Origin: Xiphydria camelus
Taxonomy: Eukaryota > Arthropoda > Insecta > Hymenoptera > Xiphydriidae
Direction: 5' to 3'
NCBI GenBank assembly: GCA_963678675.1
Contig: OY783196.1
Location: forward strand, 18,098,138-18,162,137
DNA length: 64,000 nt
Of the stretch, positions 8,732-22,900 are shown piece after piece. The notes beneath the pieces were generated by a model, which saw only the letters and a list, made by a program, of their open reading frames with translations, was not told where the DNA came from and did no database searches. The position numbers and the translations under genes are program-made. Each line of letters begins with the position of its first letter. The first letter of the stretch is position 1.

Positions 8732-11348
8732 TGCAAATTATATGTCATCCAATGGCATATTACTGGTGGTTGGGTGGATTCTCCAAGTTTTTATTTAGAT
8801 CATAATTCAAAATCCATAAAATACAAACTGCGAAATGCGGAAACGCATGGGCATAGGCACCGACTGTAGAAGAAACGTTTTGACCATGGCATACAGTCTT
8901 TACGCGATAGCTTGGTTGGTGACGTAGACTTCCAGACACTAGGTATAGACCGAATAGCACAGACACTGGCGTTATTCTAGGGGTCACTTGCGCCTTTCTT
9001 TTAACGGGCTGTAATAAGATTCTTTGCGCGACTGTAAATGAATAACTTCTCGACTTTCGCTGCTATTGCAATATTTGTCAAAATTCAATTTGAAACGAAA
9101 ACGAGATAATTAAGGCAAGAGAAATGATAACTTAAAGTAGGACAGGGATATTGATTCGGATAAGCCATATTTTCATAATATAAACATTTTCTTATTCAAA
9201 CGTAGGTTCTTACATTTACACAGTACAAAAACTTATACTCGAACCTGCCGTCCCATGATTCACACTGCTACGACAGGGGACAGCTGGTGGTGGGGTGGTC
9301 GGAGACACTGGGAATGGGTTTTTAAGGATTCACACACAAGGGCTGTACATTGTCGCATCCATTCCACATCGCCCCCATTACGCGACCCCTCATTTTTTCT
9401 CACTCGTACATTGTTCCACGTTTTTTCAATCGCATGCACACGTATCATCGCATTGGCTTCCATTTAGACTATTTCTCGTTCTTCTAGTCGGGACATTCAG
9501 CAACATTTAAATATCATATTCCTCGAAATAATTAATCGTGATAATGATAATAATTACTAGTATAATGATGATAATAATAATTATAATAATAATAATATAC
9601 TACCTATCTACGCGTATAGTATTCCTTAATTGTACGTTTCATATTTATATATGTATATGTATACATATATGCATGTGTAAATGTATGTATTTATATACAT
9701 GTAGCAAGAGAACGAATAGTTTGCCCGTAGCAAATAGTAATACACAGAGTACGTTTTTTTTTAGAACTTTATACAGCGCCTGCTCGTAGGTAATAGGGGT
9801 ATTTTTTTGTTGCTTATAATTTCGATAATATTATAACGTATTATTAACACTAAGATACTTTAAACTTTACTCATTAAATAGTATTTAATCAAGTCGTTGT
9901 ATGCTAGACAAATATTGAGATCAAAGAAATTGCAAATTCCAGGATTCCAGTATTTCTTACGTTTTGTAACTGTCGATTTTTAAATCAGGATCAAATAAAC
10001 GCGAAAGTTCGCACACGATGCTAAGTAGATTCGTCCGATATAAAAAACTATTTCATTTCAAAAATCGTCGAGTCAATGAACAGCAGCTCTGCTCTCGTAG
10101 TGAATATAGCAATGTCTGGGTCTAAAATTTAATGAAATTGTCGATCCTCGTCAAACGGTGGAGAATTACCATATTGAAGTGACAGGACTGCGAATTTTGT
10201 ACGGACTTTTGAATGTTAGGAACCCAGCCTGTCATCTGCGGACTTCCCGCGGCTATTTTTTTTTCTACCTATATATACGAATTACACGCGATGCGTCCAT
10301 GCTCACGTAACACACATTTTCAACATTGGCACTTTGAAAATTGATACATACATTTTTATCTTTCTCTAAATAATATTACCACAGTTATTAGTAGCGTTAC
10401 AATAAAATTAAATTATCGGTATCCTCTTCGTATTGGACAGATAGTTTGTATGACTCGACAAAAATAAAATTTTGGATATTAACTACTTCTTCGTCCTTGC
10501 GAAAACAAAGACTTTCAATCTAATCTATAAAAGGACGCTAAGATGATCCGCCTTATAGATCGTCGCTTTCTTTTTTTTTTGTCAAGAATGTACAACTGAC
10601 AAATTTTATCTCCCCAATCAGATTTCTCGGTGAAACAATGAAGGATTAAACTGGCTAGCTTTTGCAATTTGTCTAGTTCTCCAACCGGACACAATACTTT
10701 TCTTAATCGCACGAAAAAAAACGGTGAATATCGTGAAAACTGTATGCCTGCATTAGCACGGAGCGCGAGGATCGATAACAGCGTTGATCCAGCTAATGTT
10801 TATGACGTTGAATTGCACAAAAATACCTCCCTACGCAATCCTTCTCACAATCGCTAATAGGAATTCGTTAGATATAGTATCAATTATCTACATTTACATA
10901 GTATAGACAGTGTGTATTGGATACAGGCACGATATAATTAATTACAAACAATTGTATGATCCAAAGTCCCTCTGGTATCACAATGGTAATGGACGTAGAG
11001 CCCGACAGCCCCGATCCACGGTTAAACGAAAATCTCGCGGACTTCATGTCCGATAACACATTTTCAAAAGAAACTCAAACGAAGAAACAACGAATAACCT
11101 ATTGGCTCAGCCAATTGTAAATCAAACTTTCGAGCTACTCGTCAAATATCACAACAAACTCCTGCGCATCGACATCGACTTCAAAAGTATCTCGGCAACT
11201 TTTTCCACGCCTTCTTCCTCTTTCCCTCTCTCGCCGTTTCTTCCCGCATTCCGGAAGTGTCGAGAGGCCGACAGCATGCACTCGACATTAGCGAGATTTA
11301 ATCAATTGATAATCAATAGATCTTTCGATCATAACGGGGGGCCTAACG
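8732..11348. other. Intergenic region and likely KDM3 3' UTR
   Basis: No coding sequence was recognised. The part nearest 11348 should be the KDM3 3' UTR. Possible poly(A) signals on the minus strand are ATTAAA near 11302 (about 45 nt past the stop) and AATAAA near 8793, with no way to choose. An AT-rich simple stretch (ATAATAATTATAATAATAAT-type and TATGTATATG-type) lies at 9538-9705. Confidence 0.45.
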
Positions 11349-11664
11349 CTACGTCTCTTCCGTGGCCTTGATTTCATTGTTACCTTTCTGCTTGGATAGA
11401 GCTTCATCCTTGGCATATGCCAAAACTGTCAACGAGTCTTTCACCGCATGATAAATAATGTTTTTGATTTGCAATTTATCTTCATGATTGGTGTGGGTGT
11501 CCGACAATGCACGGAATTCCTGCGTCAAGTGGAAACAATGCGAAACATTCTCAGGCGATACAAAATCCTCGGCAACTTTGATACAGTTATGAAGATTTCG
11601 AACTTGGTGCGGTGCTCCTGCTGGTACAAAGACTGCATCCCCTAAGCATTGCACTATTGCGTAC
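11349..11664 (-). CDS. Kdm3: KDM3 last coding exon (JmjC C-terminal part)
   Basis: The acceptor is TTCTTCAG and the stop TAG is at 11351-11349. It encodes [20 protein letters not shown] and onward; the His of APHQ is the third iron ligand. It ends in a polar tail (KATEET). Confidence 0.92.
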
Positions 11665-14600
11665 CTGAAGAACAAAAGTAAGAGTTTAGTGAGTGAAGTT
11701 GACTTACAACCTGTGACTAGCTGTGTGTAAAAATACAATTTAAAAAATATATCACTGTAGAAACACTTACCCTTCAACGCCGTACTCGCGATATAGCCGT
11801 TCTCGTAGAGGACCATCGAGATAACAGCTCTGATCATGAATAGGATCATGATGTGGCTCAAGACGAGCACCACGCTCCAATGCTACCGCATTCAACAGAT
11901 CTCGAATTTTGTCTGCATCACGCGCCGCATAAATGTGCCAAAGTGCACCCGGTGCTTCTCCACGCTCACGAACTCGTCGACGTGTTAGAATATCACAGCC
12001 TGCTTCGTCTATCGCTCTTAATGCTTCTATAAAAAGAAAAAACACCAAATATACTTAGTTTTTCCAATAACATACGAATACAGTATTGGATATTTCTTTA
12101 AATATATCAGTGTTAAAAAGCTCAATTATTCTTCGAACATGGTGATTCTCAGTATTCAATTACATCATATTAAGTAAACTTCAGGAAAGCACAATTTCCA
12201 TTCATTTTAAAATCGTACCTTTGACGTGTTCGTCGCTATCGCCATCCTTAGGTATGCCCACATACACCATGACGTTGACAGCATCGGAGATATCGAGATG
12301 AAGGTTCGTAGTGCCTTTATTCGGATGGAGAGCCGAACCGTAAGCATTGTACATTTTAGGTCCCAAGTCTGGTCTTACAAAACAACCAGGCAGTCTGCTC
12401 GCTAAATTGAGTCTACCGCTGCGATGGGTATATTCGGCTAGAGGTAAAGCCTTCATCAAATCGGCAAACCTAGATGGCAGTAGTTCAGAGAAATCTTGAC
12501 CCGGGGGCCAATCTTTTAATTTCAATAGCATAGGATTTCCCCTCTCATCCTTCAGCCTCTTCGAAAAGTGCTCAAATCCTTCCCAAAACTTGCGCATAGG
12601 CTGATTCGGTACTAAGTTACCAGTCATGCAGTTGACGAGATCGTTTTTCTGGTCACCAAAATCCCTCGCGAAAGAGTCCGGATGCCAAAGATCCATATCC
12701 AAAGATTTAGAAACATCCGAAACAATGACAGGCTGACCCCTTTTCCACTGATCTTGGAATATCCTGTAGTTATTTGGATTGTTCGGATCGTTGAGCCTCA
12801 GCAATTTGCCGTCGCAAAGCCAGGAATGCGGTACATCGGGATAAAGACTCTTGCTTTCAGTCAGAGTCATAATTCTAATGGGTAATGGATCCCTTCCTCT
12901 CTGTGTCCATTTGTATCTACGTACAAAGTGCTTCAATTCGCGGGGTTTGTCGTCATCGTCCAGTCCACTCTCTCTCCCCTTCTTGACACTGTGTTCTATT
13001 ACACTGGATATGACCTCGTCTAGTGTGTCCATTTTCGATTTCTTCCCGGTTTTCGGCGTATTATTCGCAACGGCATTTCCAGTCGTGGAGTTGGAATTTC
13101 CAGAGTTATTCGTGGGAGAATTGGACCTAGAACCGTTACCATTGGACTTGTGCGATGGCCTGATAAGCAACTCTCTTAAGGTGGAATAATTGCCATCGCG
13201 ATCTTCGTCGGAGTCTGAGCTAGAACCGCTGTCGTTCTTGTCTTGATTTTGTAGTGCCACGTCCGCTAGCCAATTGAGTGGCGAATTCTTGTCCTCTCCG
13301 TTGGTCTTCTTTCCTTCGGGGGATCCATTAGCGTCGCCCTCTTTTTTCACTTCATTGATTTCTTGCTTGACATTGCCATTCAGTAGAGTGATGGAATCAC
13401 CTTTTATCAAATTTTTGAGAATTTCGTTAGGTGTCGATGGCGTGGCCAGTGAACATCCGCAATGCTGAGGAATTGCCCATTCCGCTCGACATTCGTGCAA
13501 ACGTTGTCCGAGACGTGCGAGACTGTCCCCGGCAATGATTTGCGTGAGAATAAGTCTTTTGGGTTCGTGAGCTTGTCGATTTGTGCACAACAACCATGAA
13601 AAGTCATCACAGTCATTTCCGCTCTCGCCCCAAATTTTTATCGTTCCATTTTTGCGTCCCTGTGAGTAAACACGGTCTGACGTTAGTTCTATTTTCACTT
13701 TCGCTGTGATTTCAAAAACCACCTTTATTGATACATATACATCGTTTAACGATCAGCGAAACTGACTGAATATTTTAGTTGTAAAAACGAAAAATTGAAC
13801 TCACCTTGTAACAATCAATGCACACGACGAAGCCGCACTTGCCGCACGCCCAATGGTAATTGAAGAGGGTAGTCTCGCACACGTCGCACATTTCCCGTAC
13901 CCCGGTGACCACTCGTTTCCACGCTACAGTTCCGTCTATAACCCCCGAAGATGCTGTCACGATCGAATGAATAACCAAAGTGCAAAGCGTTAAAACATGC
14001 GAGCAAAAGAACTTTTAAAAGAACCAAAACACAATTTTATATAACTGTTGCAAATATTTAAACATTTGAAAACTGGACGATGAAACTATATTTCACCGGT
14101 ATCTGGTAAAATGCATGGAATATGCAAGAAAAAGGGAGCTATACGTGCAATGAAAAAATAATATGAAAATGAACCATGAGATTTATCAAGCTCCCATATA
14201 TATGACTGACAATAACCATCATACGAAATGTATTTTGAAAGAAAACAAACATAATGTTTGTATCATGATGATATTATTAGTTATAGATGTATTATGCAAT
14301 GAAGAGAGAATTACGAATGATAATCCTTCTACAGTCCACCTATAAATAATGAATAAACATCAAATATACCTTCGGCCATGTGTTCCTGCAAGGCTTCCTT
14401 CTCTTGGTGTAGTAAATCGCAAAATTGATCTCCGACCTGACGTAGAAGTCGGTGAGCCATTTCCAAATCCAAGACTACCTTATCGTTCTTATCTGATTTC
14501 TCTTCTACCCCTGAAGTCTCCTGAGAGGAACTCCGGACTGACTCCTCTTTTCCTGGTAGCCAGAGCCACAAGTCTTCCTATAAAGCCACATTGCCTTCTC

Positions 14601-17600
14601 AGTTAACTCACATATGCAAATATCATATATTTAATTATTTATATACACCAATATTAAATGCACCAGAGTACGACGTTTTTGAAATATACAAGCGACTTCA
14701 AAAAGTACAATGCTCCAATCTGGTATTTCTAGCAAGCTCACCTCAAACGCGTCTTTGTGAGGATCGCTAAATCCCGCAATAGCTATCTGTCCATTCTTAG
14801 TATATCGCAGTCTGCGGAATGCATAAAATCTGCAGAAAATGTTCTGGGGAAGGCTTTTGTAACGTTGATTCGGTGTCCACCGGCACTCTCGGCACTTGGA
14901 CAGCCTCGGAGCAACTTCAAAACAGCAACCATCTTGCAGCCAACTATCGCCAGTTTTTTTCAACTGAGGGATCGGTGGTTTATAAAAAGGGTCCCCTCTG
15001 CTACCCCCTCCTCCGCCACCACCGCCGTTGCCATCTCCGCCGCCACCGTCACCATTTCCTGGTCCATTACCACCGCCGCTCGTGCTCTCTTCTTTTCGTT
15101 CTTTTTTTTGACGAGGTTGTTGGTCTTCGCCACCGATCTCATTGCTCTTCGAGGACTTCGGTCTTCTGCCTCGCTTCCTGGGTGCCTTGTTACTGCTCCC
15201 TGCACAGAACATTCAATCCCTTAAGTTATGTTATCAAAAGTTGTATGAAAATATATGCAAAATACATCTTTTCTATAAAAAATCTGCTAAAAAAAGTACA
15301 TTGCTATTACTTTACTTTTTGGATGAACAATAGTACAATATTACGATCCAATGATTTTCAACCAATTGAGAAACATCGAGATATAACGTACTTTGAAAGA
15401 TCGCGGGTCACTTACCCTGCAAGTGAATAGTTAGTTCACCTGACGGGCAGTCCATTTACAAGAAGCTACGTCAACTAACCGTTTCCCGAGGAATTGTTGG
15501 AATTGGCGGTAGTATGTCGTGCTCTCGACGTCGGCTGAATGGAGCCCAACTGCTCGCTAGCGTCACTGGCAGAGCCAGCTTCGCTTTCATTACTGGATTC
15601 GCTTCCCGCTACGGTTCCACTCCCTTGCTTATCGTCTTTTCGCCTTCGATGATCCTCCGTGGCTGCCTGCTGCCTCCGTGCGGCTCCCTTCTTTCGTTTT
15701 ACCTACCACAGGGCACAGATTATTAAGTAGTCAGGAAGTTCATGCTCGTGTCCTAGCTACCCTCTAAGGCTACTCCTCGCAACTTAAATTCATCCTAGAG
15801 ATCATTCGAGGTCATGCGAATTTTAATTTTAAAATATTTTATATCCTGCTCGAGGGAAGGTGCAGGAAAAGGAGAAAGAGAAGTAGAGATACAAAGATAT
15901 CTGCAATCAAAGTACTCTTGCCGCAGCCTCGCATTGAACGTATGCACAGGACATTTATAGGTTAGTTTAAGTTATTTGCAAGATTTTCCCACATAAATCA
16001 GCTCGAATACTTTACCATTTTATCAATTTTGCACCACTTATCGCGCAGTAATTCGTCAGAGATAGCGTTGCACATTGAAAGAGCAAGCAATCAGGCACTC
16101 ATTATTGTGAAATGAACTCAAGGAACTCCAGTTCTCATCAACCAGCCATCTGTAGAACTAATGGACTAGCGCCACGCTAGGTGGCTGATTCAAAAGGAGT
16201 TTCGAGCGCGTCACGCACACACATAATGGCGCTGTTCCCATATTAGGTAAAAAAGGTACAGGGTCTCCACGTACAGACGTCAATAGTCACGAGAGAAGTT
16301 CCCTAGGACGTAAAAACCTAGCAGACGAGAAATTATGGCGGGTGACGGATACGCGTAAAGACGCGTTATCACCCTTCTCCTTCATTACTTCGATTTAACT
16401 GAATTTTTACTTTTTAACAAACGCGTCCGAGGATCGAAATAAACGCGAGGGAAATCGTTTTGCAAATGGAAATATTTTATGAACTTTGAAAATCACGTTT
16501 TATTTTCAAAAAATACAATTACTCCGACAAATCCCACTTTGTAAAGACGCGTACCCGTCACCCGCCATACTTTCTCGTCTCTCTGCTAGGTTTTTACGCC
16601 CTAGGGAACTTCGCTCGCGATATTGACGTCTGCCGGCGATAGACAGAGCCAATCGTTCGTCGTCCTTGCGACTCCGACCAATAGCGTACAGCCTACAGTC
16701 TACAAAATGCTACGTGCCATATCGTCCTATGTCAACAACATACGTGGAGACCCTGTATATTGTATATCAGGTAAATTCGGTTATTTACTCGTATAGGTAT
16801 TTACATATATGTACATATTTAATCTCCTCTCTCTTTCTCTGCATCAATGAAATACTCATATTTTTACACAATGGCACACTCCTTTCAGTTATAAGTATGT
16901 ATATTTCTCGCGTCATACAATGATTAATTTATCTAGGTACATAGAATATTAGAGCAGCAAATTAAGAGCAAACAAACATCGATCAAGGTGCATTCCAATT
17001 AGTATCGTGCGTTTCACTCTCTCTCAAACGTGCATGCAAATTTGTGGAAAATTTCAATGCAATAGTACAATCGTCTGAAAAATTCCTAATAGGAAAAATC
17101 GGAGGGAAAGAATGTCAGAAAAAATGTTAGATTCTAACTTTTTTCCCCAACAAGTCGAATAATCTGTATAGATAGATACCTTGGGCGGTTTTCTTTTAGG
17201 CGGCGATTTCCTCTCTGGATCGCTGCTGGACGAGTCTTCCTGAAGGCTCTTCGCGTCGGTCGCGTGGCCGTTGAGGGTCTCTTTATTGGACGTTTTCCGC
17301 GCGTTCTTGCTGGTCACTTTGCTCTTGTTTATACTATTCACTGCCATACTGCCGATATTGTGTATGGAATTAACCGCGCTGGGCATGCTAGTGGTCGAAG
17401 TGGTCTCTCGATCTTTATTGAGCGGTTGAGAGGGTGCTTGAGCAATGTTCAGTGGTAAAGTTACGCAGGAACCGCTGCCGACAACGCCCGTGTTGTCTTC
17501 CGTTCCGTCTTCTCCCGAATGCCTCTGCAGCCAAGCCTTCTTCAGCTTATGCACGGGGTAGCTGGAACTGCTGGGTGGTCTAGGTGCCGGACTATTCGAC

Positions 17601-19925
17601 TTCTCGCTATCCGCGGTACTGGGATTAACCTTGGCGGGGGTTCCCGGTGCACTTGGTGCTGGACTCGGCGCGGCCGAGGGTGCTGGACTGGCAATCGGCG
17701 CGGGACTAGGCGCCGTACTGGCCGTAGGATTTAGAGAGCTTACGCTTCCGGTGCTGGCGGGCCTCACGGATCCGTCTCCGCTAGCCGTTCTCGGCGCGGG
17801 ACTCACGGAGGTGATGGTACGCTCCTGCGCCTGGGCGTTAGGTTGCGCCAAAAGTGCCGTGTTAACTACGGTCGCAATGGATGTGGCCGCCGACGCGATG
17901 AAAGGACTGGGCTCGCTGACCCTGGATAATACGTGCGGACCCACGCATTGCGGAGACAGCGGTTGAGGCTCCTCCATTCTTCGTTTTTTGCAAACTTCGA
18001 GGGAGACAGGTTGACCGCCGGAATTATCATTCGGCGTCGGAGCTTTCCGCTTCGGCGATCCCGACCTCTCCACGCCAAGGTCTAACGGTTGCGTTTGGAA
18101 GGAGGTCGCCATGGGCTGCGGGTGGATCGGCTGTTGACTGGGATGCGGACTCGGGTGATGCGCAGGATGGGCTACCGGCCGCGAGAGCGGCATCGGCGCC
18201 GACGTCGCGGTGGGTGGTGAGCCGTGAAGAGGCGGCATAGGCAGTTTCGAGGTGGCTATAGGACCCATGAAGACCCGGGAATCGTAAACCGACCTGCTAC
18301 TGTGAGCCGGCGGTGGTAAGGGTAAGGATGGCGCCCCGTGATGATGAGGCACTTGTTGGTAAGGCGAGTTCCCCGCTTTCGAGGTCAAGGGCAGAGGTGC
18401 CGTCACCGCGGGCTCCGAGGCCCTGCATACCGGCGTCCCGGTCATGATACCGGAATTTGGCTTGCCATATATATGGGGTGGCGCCGGACTGCTGACTTTG
18501 GGCTTCGAAGCCGCCGTTGACGTGTAGTGCGATGTCGGCGAGGCGGTGGGTGGATGGGGATAGGGATAGGATGACTTCGGAGTAGCGTAGGGCAGTCCCG
18601 GTTCCGGCCTGTACCGTGGCTCGGGGGGCGAAGGATGGGGCGGCTGATGGGGATGCTGAGGTGCGTGAGGAGACTGTCTGTTGTGCGGGTGAGACGGGTG
18701 ACCATGCGGACTGGGTAATTGTCCGGTACCGCCCCGGTGATGACCCTGGGAAAGGCTCTTCGCCGCCTGGAGGCTCTCCAGATGATGAAGGTGATGAGGA
18801 CTCTGCGTGGGACTTCTGTACTCGTAGGCGCTTGGCTTGTGCTGTGGCGCAACCGATTGGACGTTCATATAGGGCATCATCTTTGGACTGGACGAGTGTT
18901 GCGCCTGCACCTTTGGCAGTTCTCTGCCCTCGTTCTTCACGATAACGCTGCTCTTGTGATCGGAGAGCAGAGGTGGAGGATTGGGAAGCATGTCCCTAGT
19001 GTGGTGGTCCCTCTCGAGGCTAGCCATACTTTTACCGGGCAATGGTTTGTGCTGCAGGTCACTTTTGACCTTGATGTCATGCATGTAGGAAGCCGGTTGC
19101 GGCTGATAAGTGGAATAACTGAAGAGGCTGACATTGGGCTCTGCCTTGGGCAGGGCACCAACGGGGTCTCTGTGGGGCGGACCTACGACGGAGGGAGGCT
19201 TGTCGTGAAGACCGACCACCGCGAGCGACGATTTCGACGTTCTCGAGTGAGCCGGTGGCGGTGGGTACTCCACTTTTCCGGGTACACTGGACGGCCTGGT
19301 TACCTGAAAATCACACAAAGAAGATCGTAACTTCTCGATGAGCGATGTCTATGCGCCATTGTCGATAGCTCGGCGTGATGACGCGCATATTGACGGATAG
19401 CATCTATCGAGATAAACTCGCTGACGTGCCGTTATCACCTTGATTCGAGTTTTCCTCTCGTCGAGCAAGAGGCGCGATAAACACCGTTCGACGGGACGAT
19501 TGCGATTTGAATTTCACCACGTGGATAAGACCGACAACGTCGCTATCCGCGTTATAATGAGTACTTATCTGCATGCACACCTGTATGTATATAGAAACGT
19601 ACGGCGATATCGAGGTCGTACGCGACGGGAGAATCAAATCGATCACGTTAGAGCTGGCGCTATATACACGCGTCAGTCGCAACGAATGAAATGAAAATGA
19701 ATATAATTAAGTACCTGTTGAACGGCAGGTGGTGCCGTGGCCGCGTAGTACACAGCCCTCTGTTGCGCCGCGTGATCTCTGGCTGCGTGGTCTCTGGCCT
19801 CAGCCTGCCTGTGTAATCTCTCCGCGGATGTGAGGTGTTCCCGCTCGCGTTCTCTCTGTTCCCGTTCCCTTGCCGCAGCATCCCGCTCGCGCTCCCTGGC
19901 ATCTCGCTCTTCGCGTTCGCGTTGC

Positions 19926-19960
<35 letters not shown>

Positions 19961-22900
19961 CTGCTGCGCCACGGTCACGGGATGTGCAGCGGCACCTGGT
20001 CCCGGATGATGGTGAGTGCCGTGAGGCGGTATCCCGGAATGAGCGCCTTGACTCCGATTCCCGGGTGGTGGCAGGGAAATGAAGCTGTTCCACGCCATCG
20101 AAGCCGACTGCATGTTTCTCTGCTGAGTATGAGACACCTACTTCAATCAATACTGCCGTAATACTTTGCACTTGACGCGTTTTTAATTTCGTTCCTTTAC
20201 TCTATCGCAAAACGTATCTAGCTATGCCCGAATTAAATAGCGCGATTGGATCTGTCCTGTATACGTATTACGTCGTAACGTCGGACAATTGGGAGCATCC
20301 ACCACCTATTCACTTTCATCTTTCGTGCAATATCAAGCAGAGCCTTATTATAATCATTCTTCTGCCGATAAGCACGTAATTATTCGAGCTTATCGCGTGA
20401 TGTGACGAGTCGTGTATCTACCAATGTACCTACACACACGTTTGCAACAGCCGAGAGCGTGAGGCTTCGTCCAATACTTTCGTATCTACACGAGAGCATA
20501 CGTGTACGCGCCGATATAACATTAATTTTTAAACGATCCGATTGTCGTATGACCTTGACTCTCCTGAGTGTGTCGATAGATACAATCGTAGATAATTTCG
20601 GCTGTCGCGACCAGTGGATCAGGAGTGATTACGCAAGTGGCGAGTATGTCAATTCTACCAAGAATTCAACGATCTCGACCAGGGTCCGGGGTCGTGTCAA
20701 GATCAAGGCGAGACAATGGCCAGCGAACGCGACGACTGCGCGGCGCGGGCGATGCGTGTACAGTGTTCCGCGTAAGTAACAGAGCCGCTCGAGCCATTAA
20801 GCGATGCCGTTAAAAGCGGTCGTCTAATTATAGTCGGCGAGAAGAAGATTACTATGCTAATCAGGTCGTGAGTAAATGTCAACCCACATTGTATTTACAC
20901 ACGACACTCGCTCGCTGGTCGCGTCACTCCGCAAAGAACTTCTGACCGACTGGGCGCACAAAGGCCGGTAGGCGAACACGACTCGTGCTCTCCGCAGACT
21001 ATCGTCGTCAATTATCGTTGCGCTTCACTGCGACGTCCTAGAAAAGTTACTTTCCCGTTTTTTGCCCTGCCTGCGCTTCGGTAAGGTCTGTAACGTCCCT
21101 TCGAGATTCTCAAAGTCCGCGAAAAAGTTTTCTCATCCCACGTAAGCGCGCGAACTGCTCCGGATCACGTCGGAGGAAAAATAGCTATCGATCGTAGAGC
21201 TTTGTAGGAAGGAGAACTATAAAAATAGCCACGAAGGAGTGCGAATGTACCAGAGCATGCTCCATTTTTCGGCATTGGTGGAAAAGTGTTACGGGTAAAA
21301 GCGATATCATAATTAAATGAAAAATGTGGCCAAATAGACCAAAACTGTTGGTAAATGCGATATCGAACGTCTGCACGGGAGCGTCTGCGGTTATGCATAT
21401 AATAAGACTTGCAACGGGAAATACCTACTACCATATCGTTCGCGATACGAAGGGAAAAACATTCCAAGAATAACAAAGTGATACGAAATGACATTGCTTC
21501 GTACCTTGATATTGTTATTATTACAAGTATACGTAACAATTGATGTCAGCACATTTACTCAGAATTACAATTTCAAAATAATCTTATTTTGGAAGGGCAT
21601 TTGTTATACAAATATTGACTTCTGTCAAACCGAATGTATTATGAAACGAATAACATACACGACGAATTTACTCATTCAGAATTAAAATTCTATAAGAAAC
21701 ACCACGTGGCTTAGCAATTTCAACAACGTCATCGTATCATCGAGCACATATTAGAAATATCTCCAGTGCCCGGCAACGCCGTATCGCTGCGATGTTAACG
21801 CTTAAATCCCTCTGATTCGAGATCGTGCAAAGCTCTAGTTAGACAGAGACCTCGATATAAAATTTTAATAGTGACTATATACGGAGGGAGCACGGATCGC
21901 GTTGGATAGCGAGCGCGAGCTATGAATAAATAATTTATCAGCCGCGCGAACAACGGCATCGCGCTTATTAAACTCATGGCAGACAATTCGGAAATTGAAT
22001 AACGCGGAGCTGGCAACCTTGGATCCACGTACGTCTGTCCCTCGCACCCCCGCTCTCGACGCCCCCTCGACATCCCCGGCTTTCCGACGACTCGCCATTT
22101 CCACCCTTTCTCTCGCCCCTCCCGCTCGTGCACGCGCGCGCGCGACAGCACTCAGGCATTCATTATTTACCGAGCCACGACCCGTGCAAAAAGGAGGATT
22201 AATGCGAGGGTGGGTTCCCGGGTTGGCGTGCTACGCGGAATACAAAGAGGGGCGGACGTCATCGTCTGCACCCGGCTATACTACCGTCGATTGCGGCCTT
22301 CGTCTTCGCCTCTATTAACCCGTTTACTTTTTTTTTCTCTCGCCCCCGCTCCTCTCATCCCTTTCAACGATCCCTTCCTGCTTCCCTCCACAGTTCGGAA
22401 AGCGAGGACGACTAACGAATTCCATTCAATCGGTGTACCGAGGGGAGCGAGGTGACGACGAATCCCTAAATACGCAATTCTACGGGCGACTTTCGGTCTG
22501 TGGCGAGGATTTCTATCGACTCGGATGTGCGTACAGGCACACCGAGTGCACGCGTGTTTCCGTGTACTAATAATACACCTGTCGTTCGATCTATTCTCTC
22601 GTCAAACCGATCGCACGTAATCACGTTAAAGCACAGATATAGAAACAGTCTCCGGGGGGAATCATCGATCACGCGGGTGACGCGCAAACGTATCGAGTTG
22701 CAGATGAGGAAAGGGGCGCGACAAGAGGACCAAGGGAGACGGGCATTTCGTCGCCGACTGGCGGATACGGCGGAGCACCGACTTTATCGCATTGATTTAT
22801 CGCGGATCGATGACCTCGATGCCTGCGGTTTGCCGGCTAATTCGAGATAAGCGATCGACGCTGTACCTGCGCAAATGCTACTTGTTTGCGAAGGTTCTTC

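Noticed and set aside
13815..14027. Alternative minus-strand ORF overlapping the zinc-finger exon
   Set aside because: It is a different frame of the same exon, and the CDVC...CIDCYK frame is the one conserved in KDM3.
17264..18945. Plus-strand ORFs opposite the KDM3 Pro/His-rich exon
   Set aside because: They are shadows of the minus-strand coding exon, whose phase and splice sites fit its neighbours.
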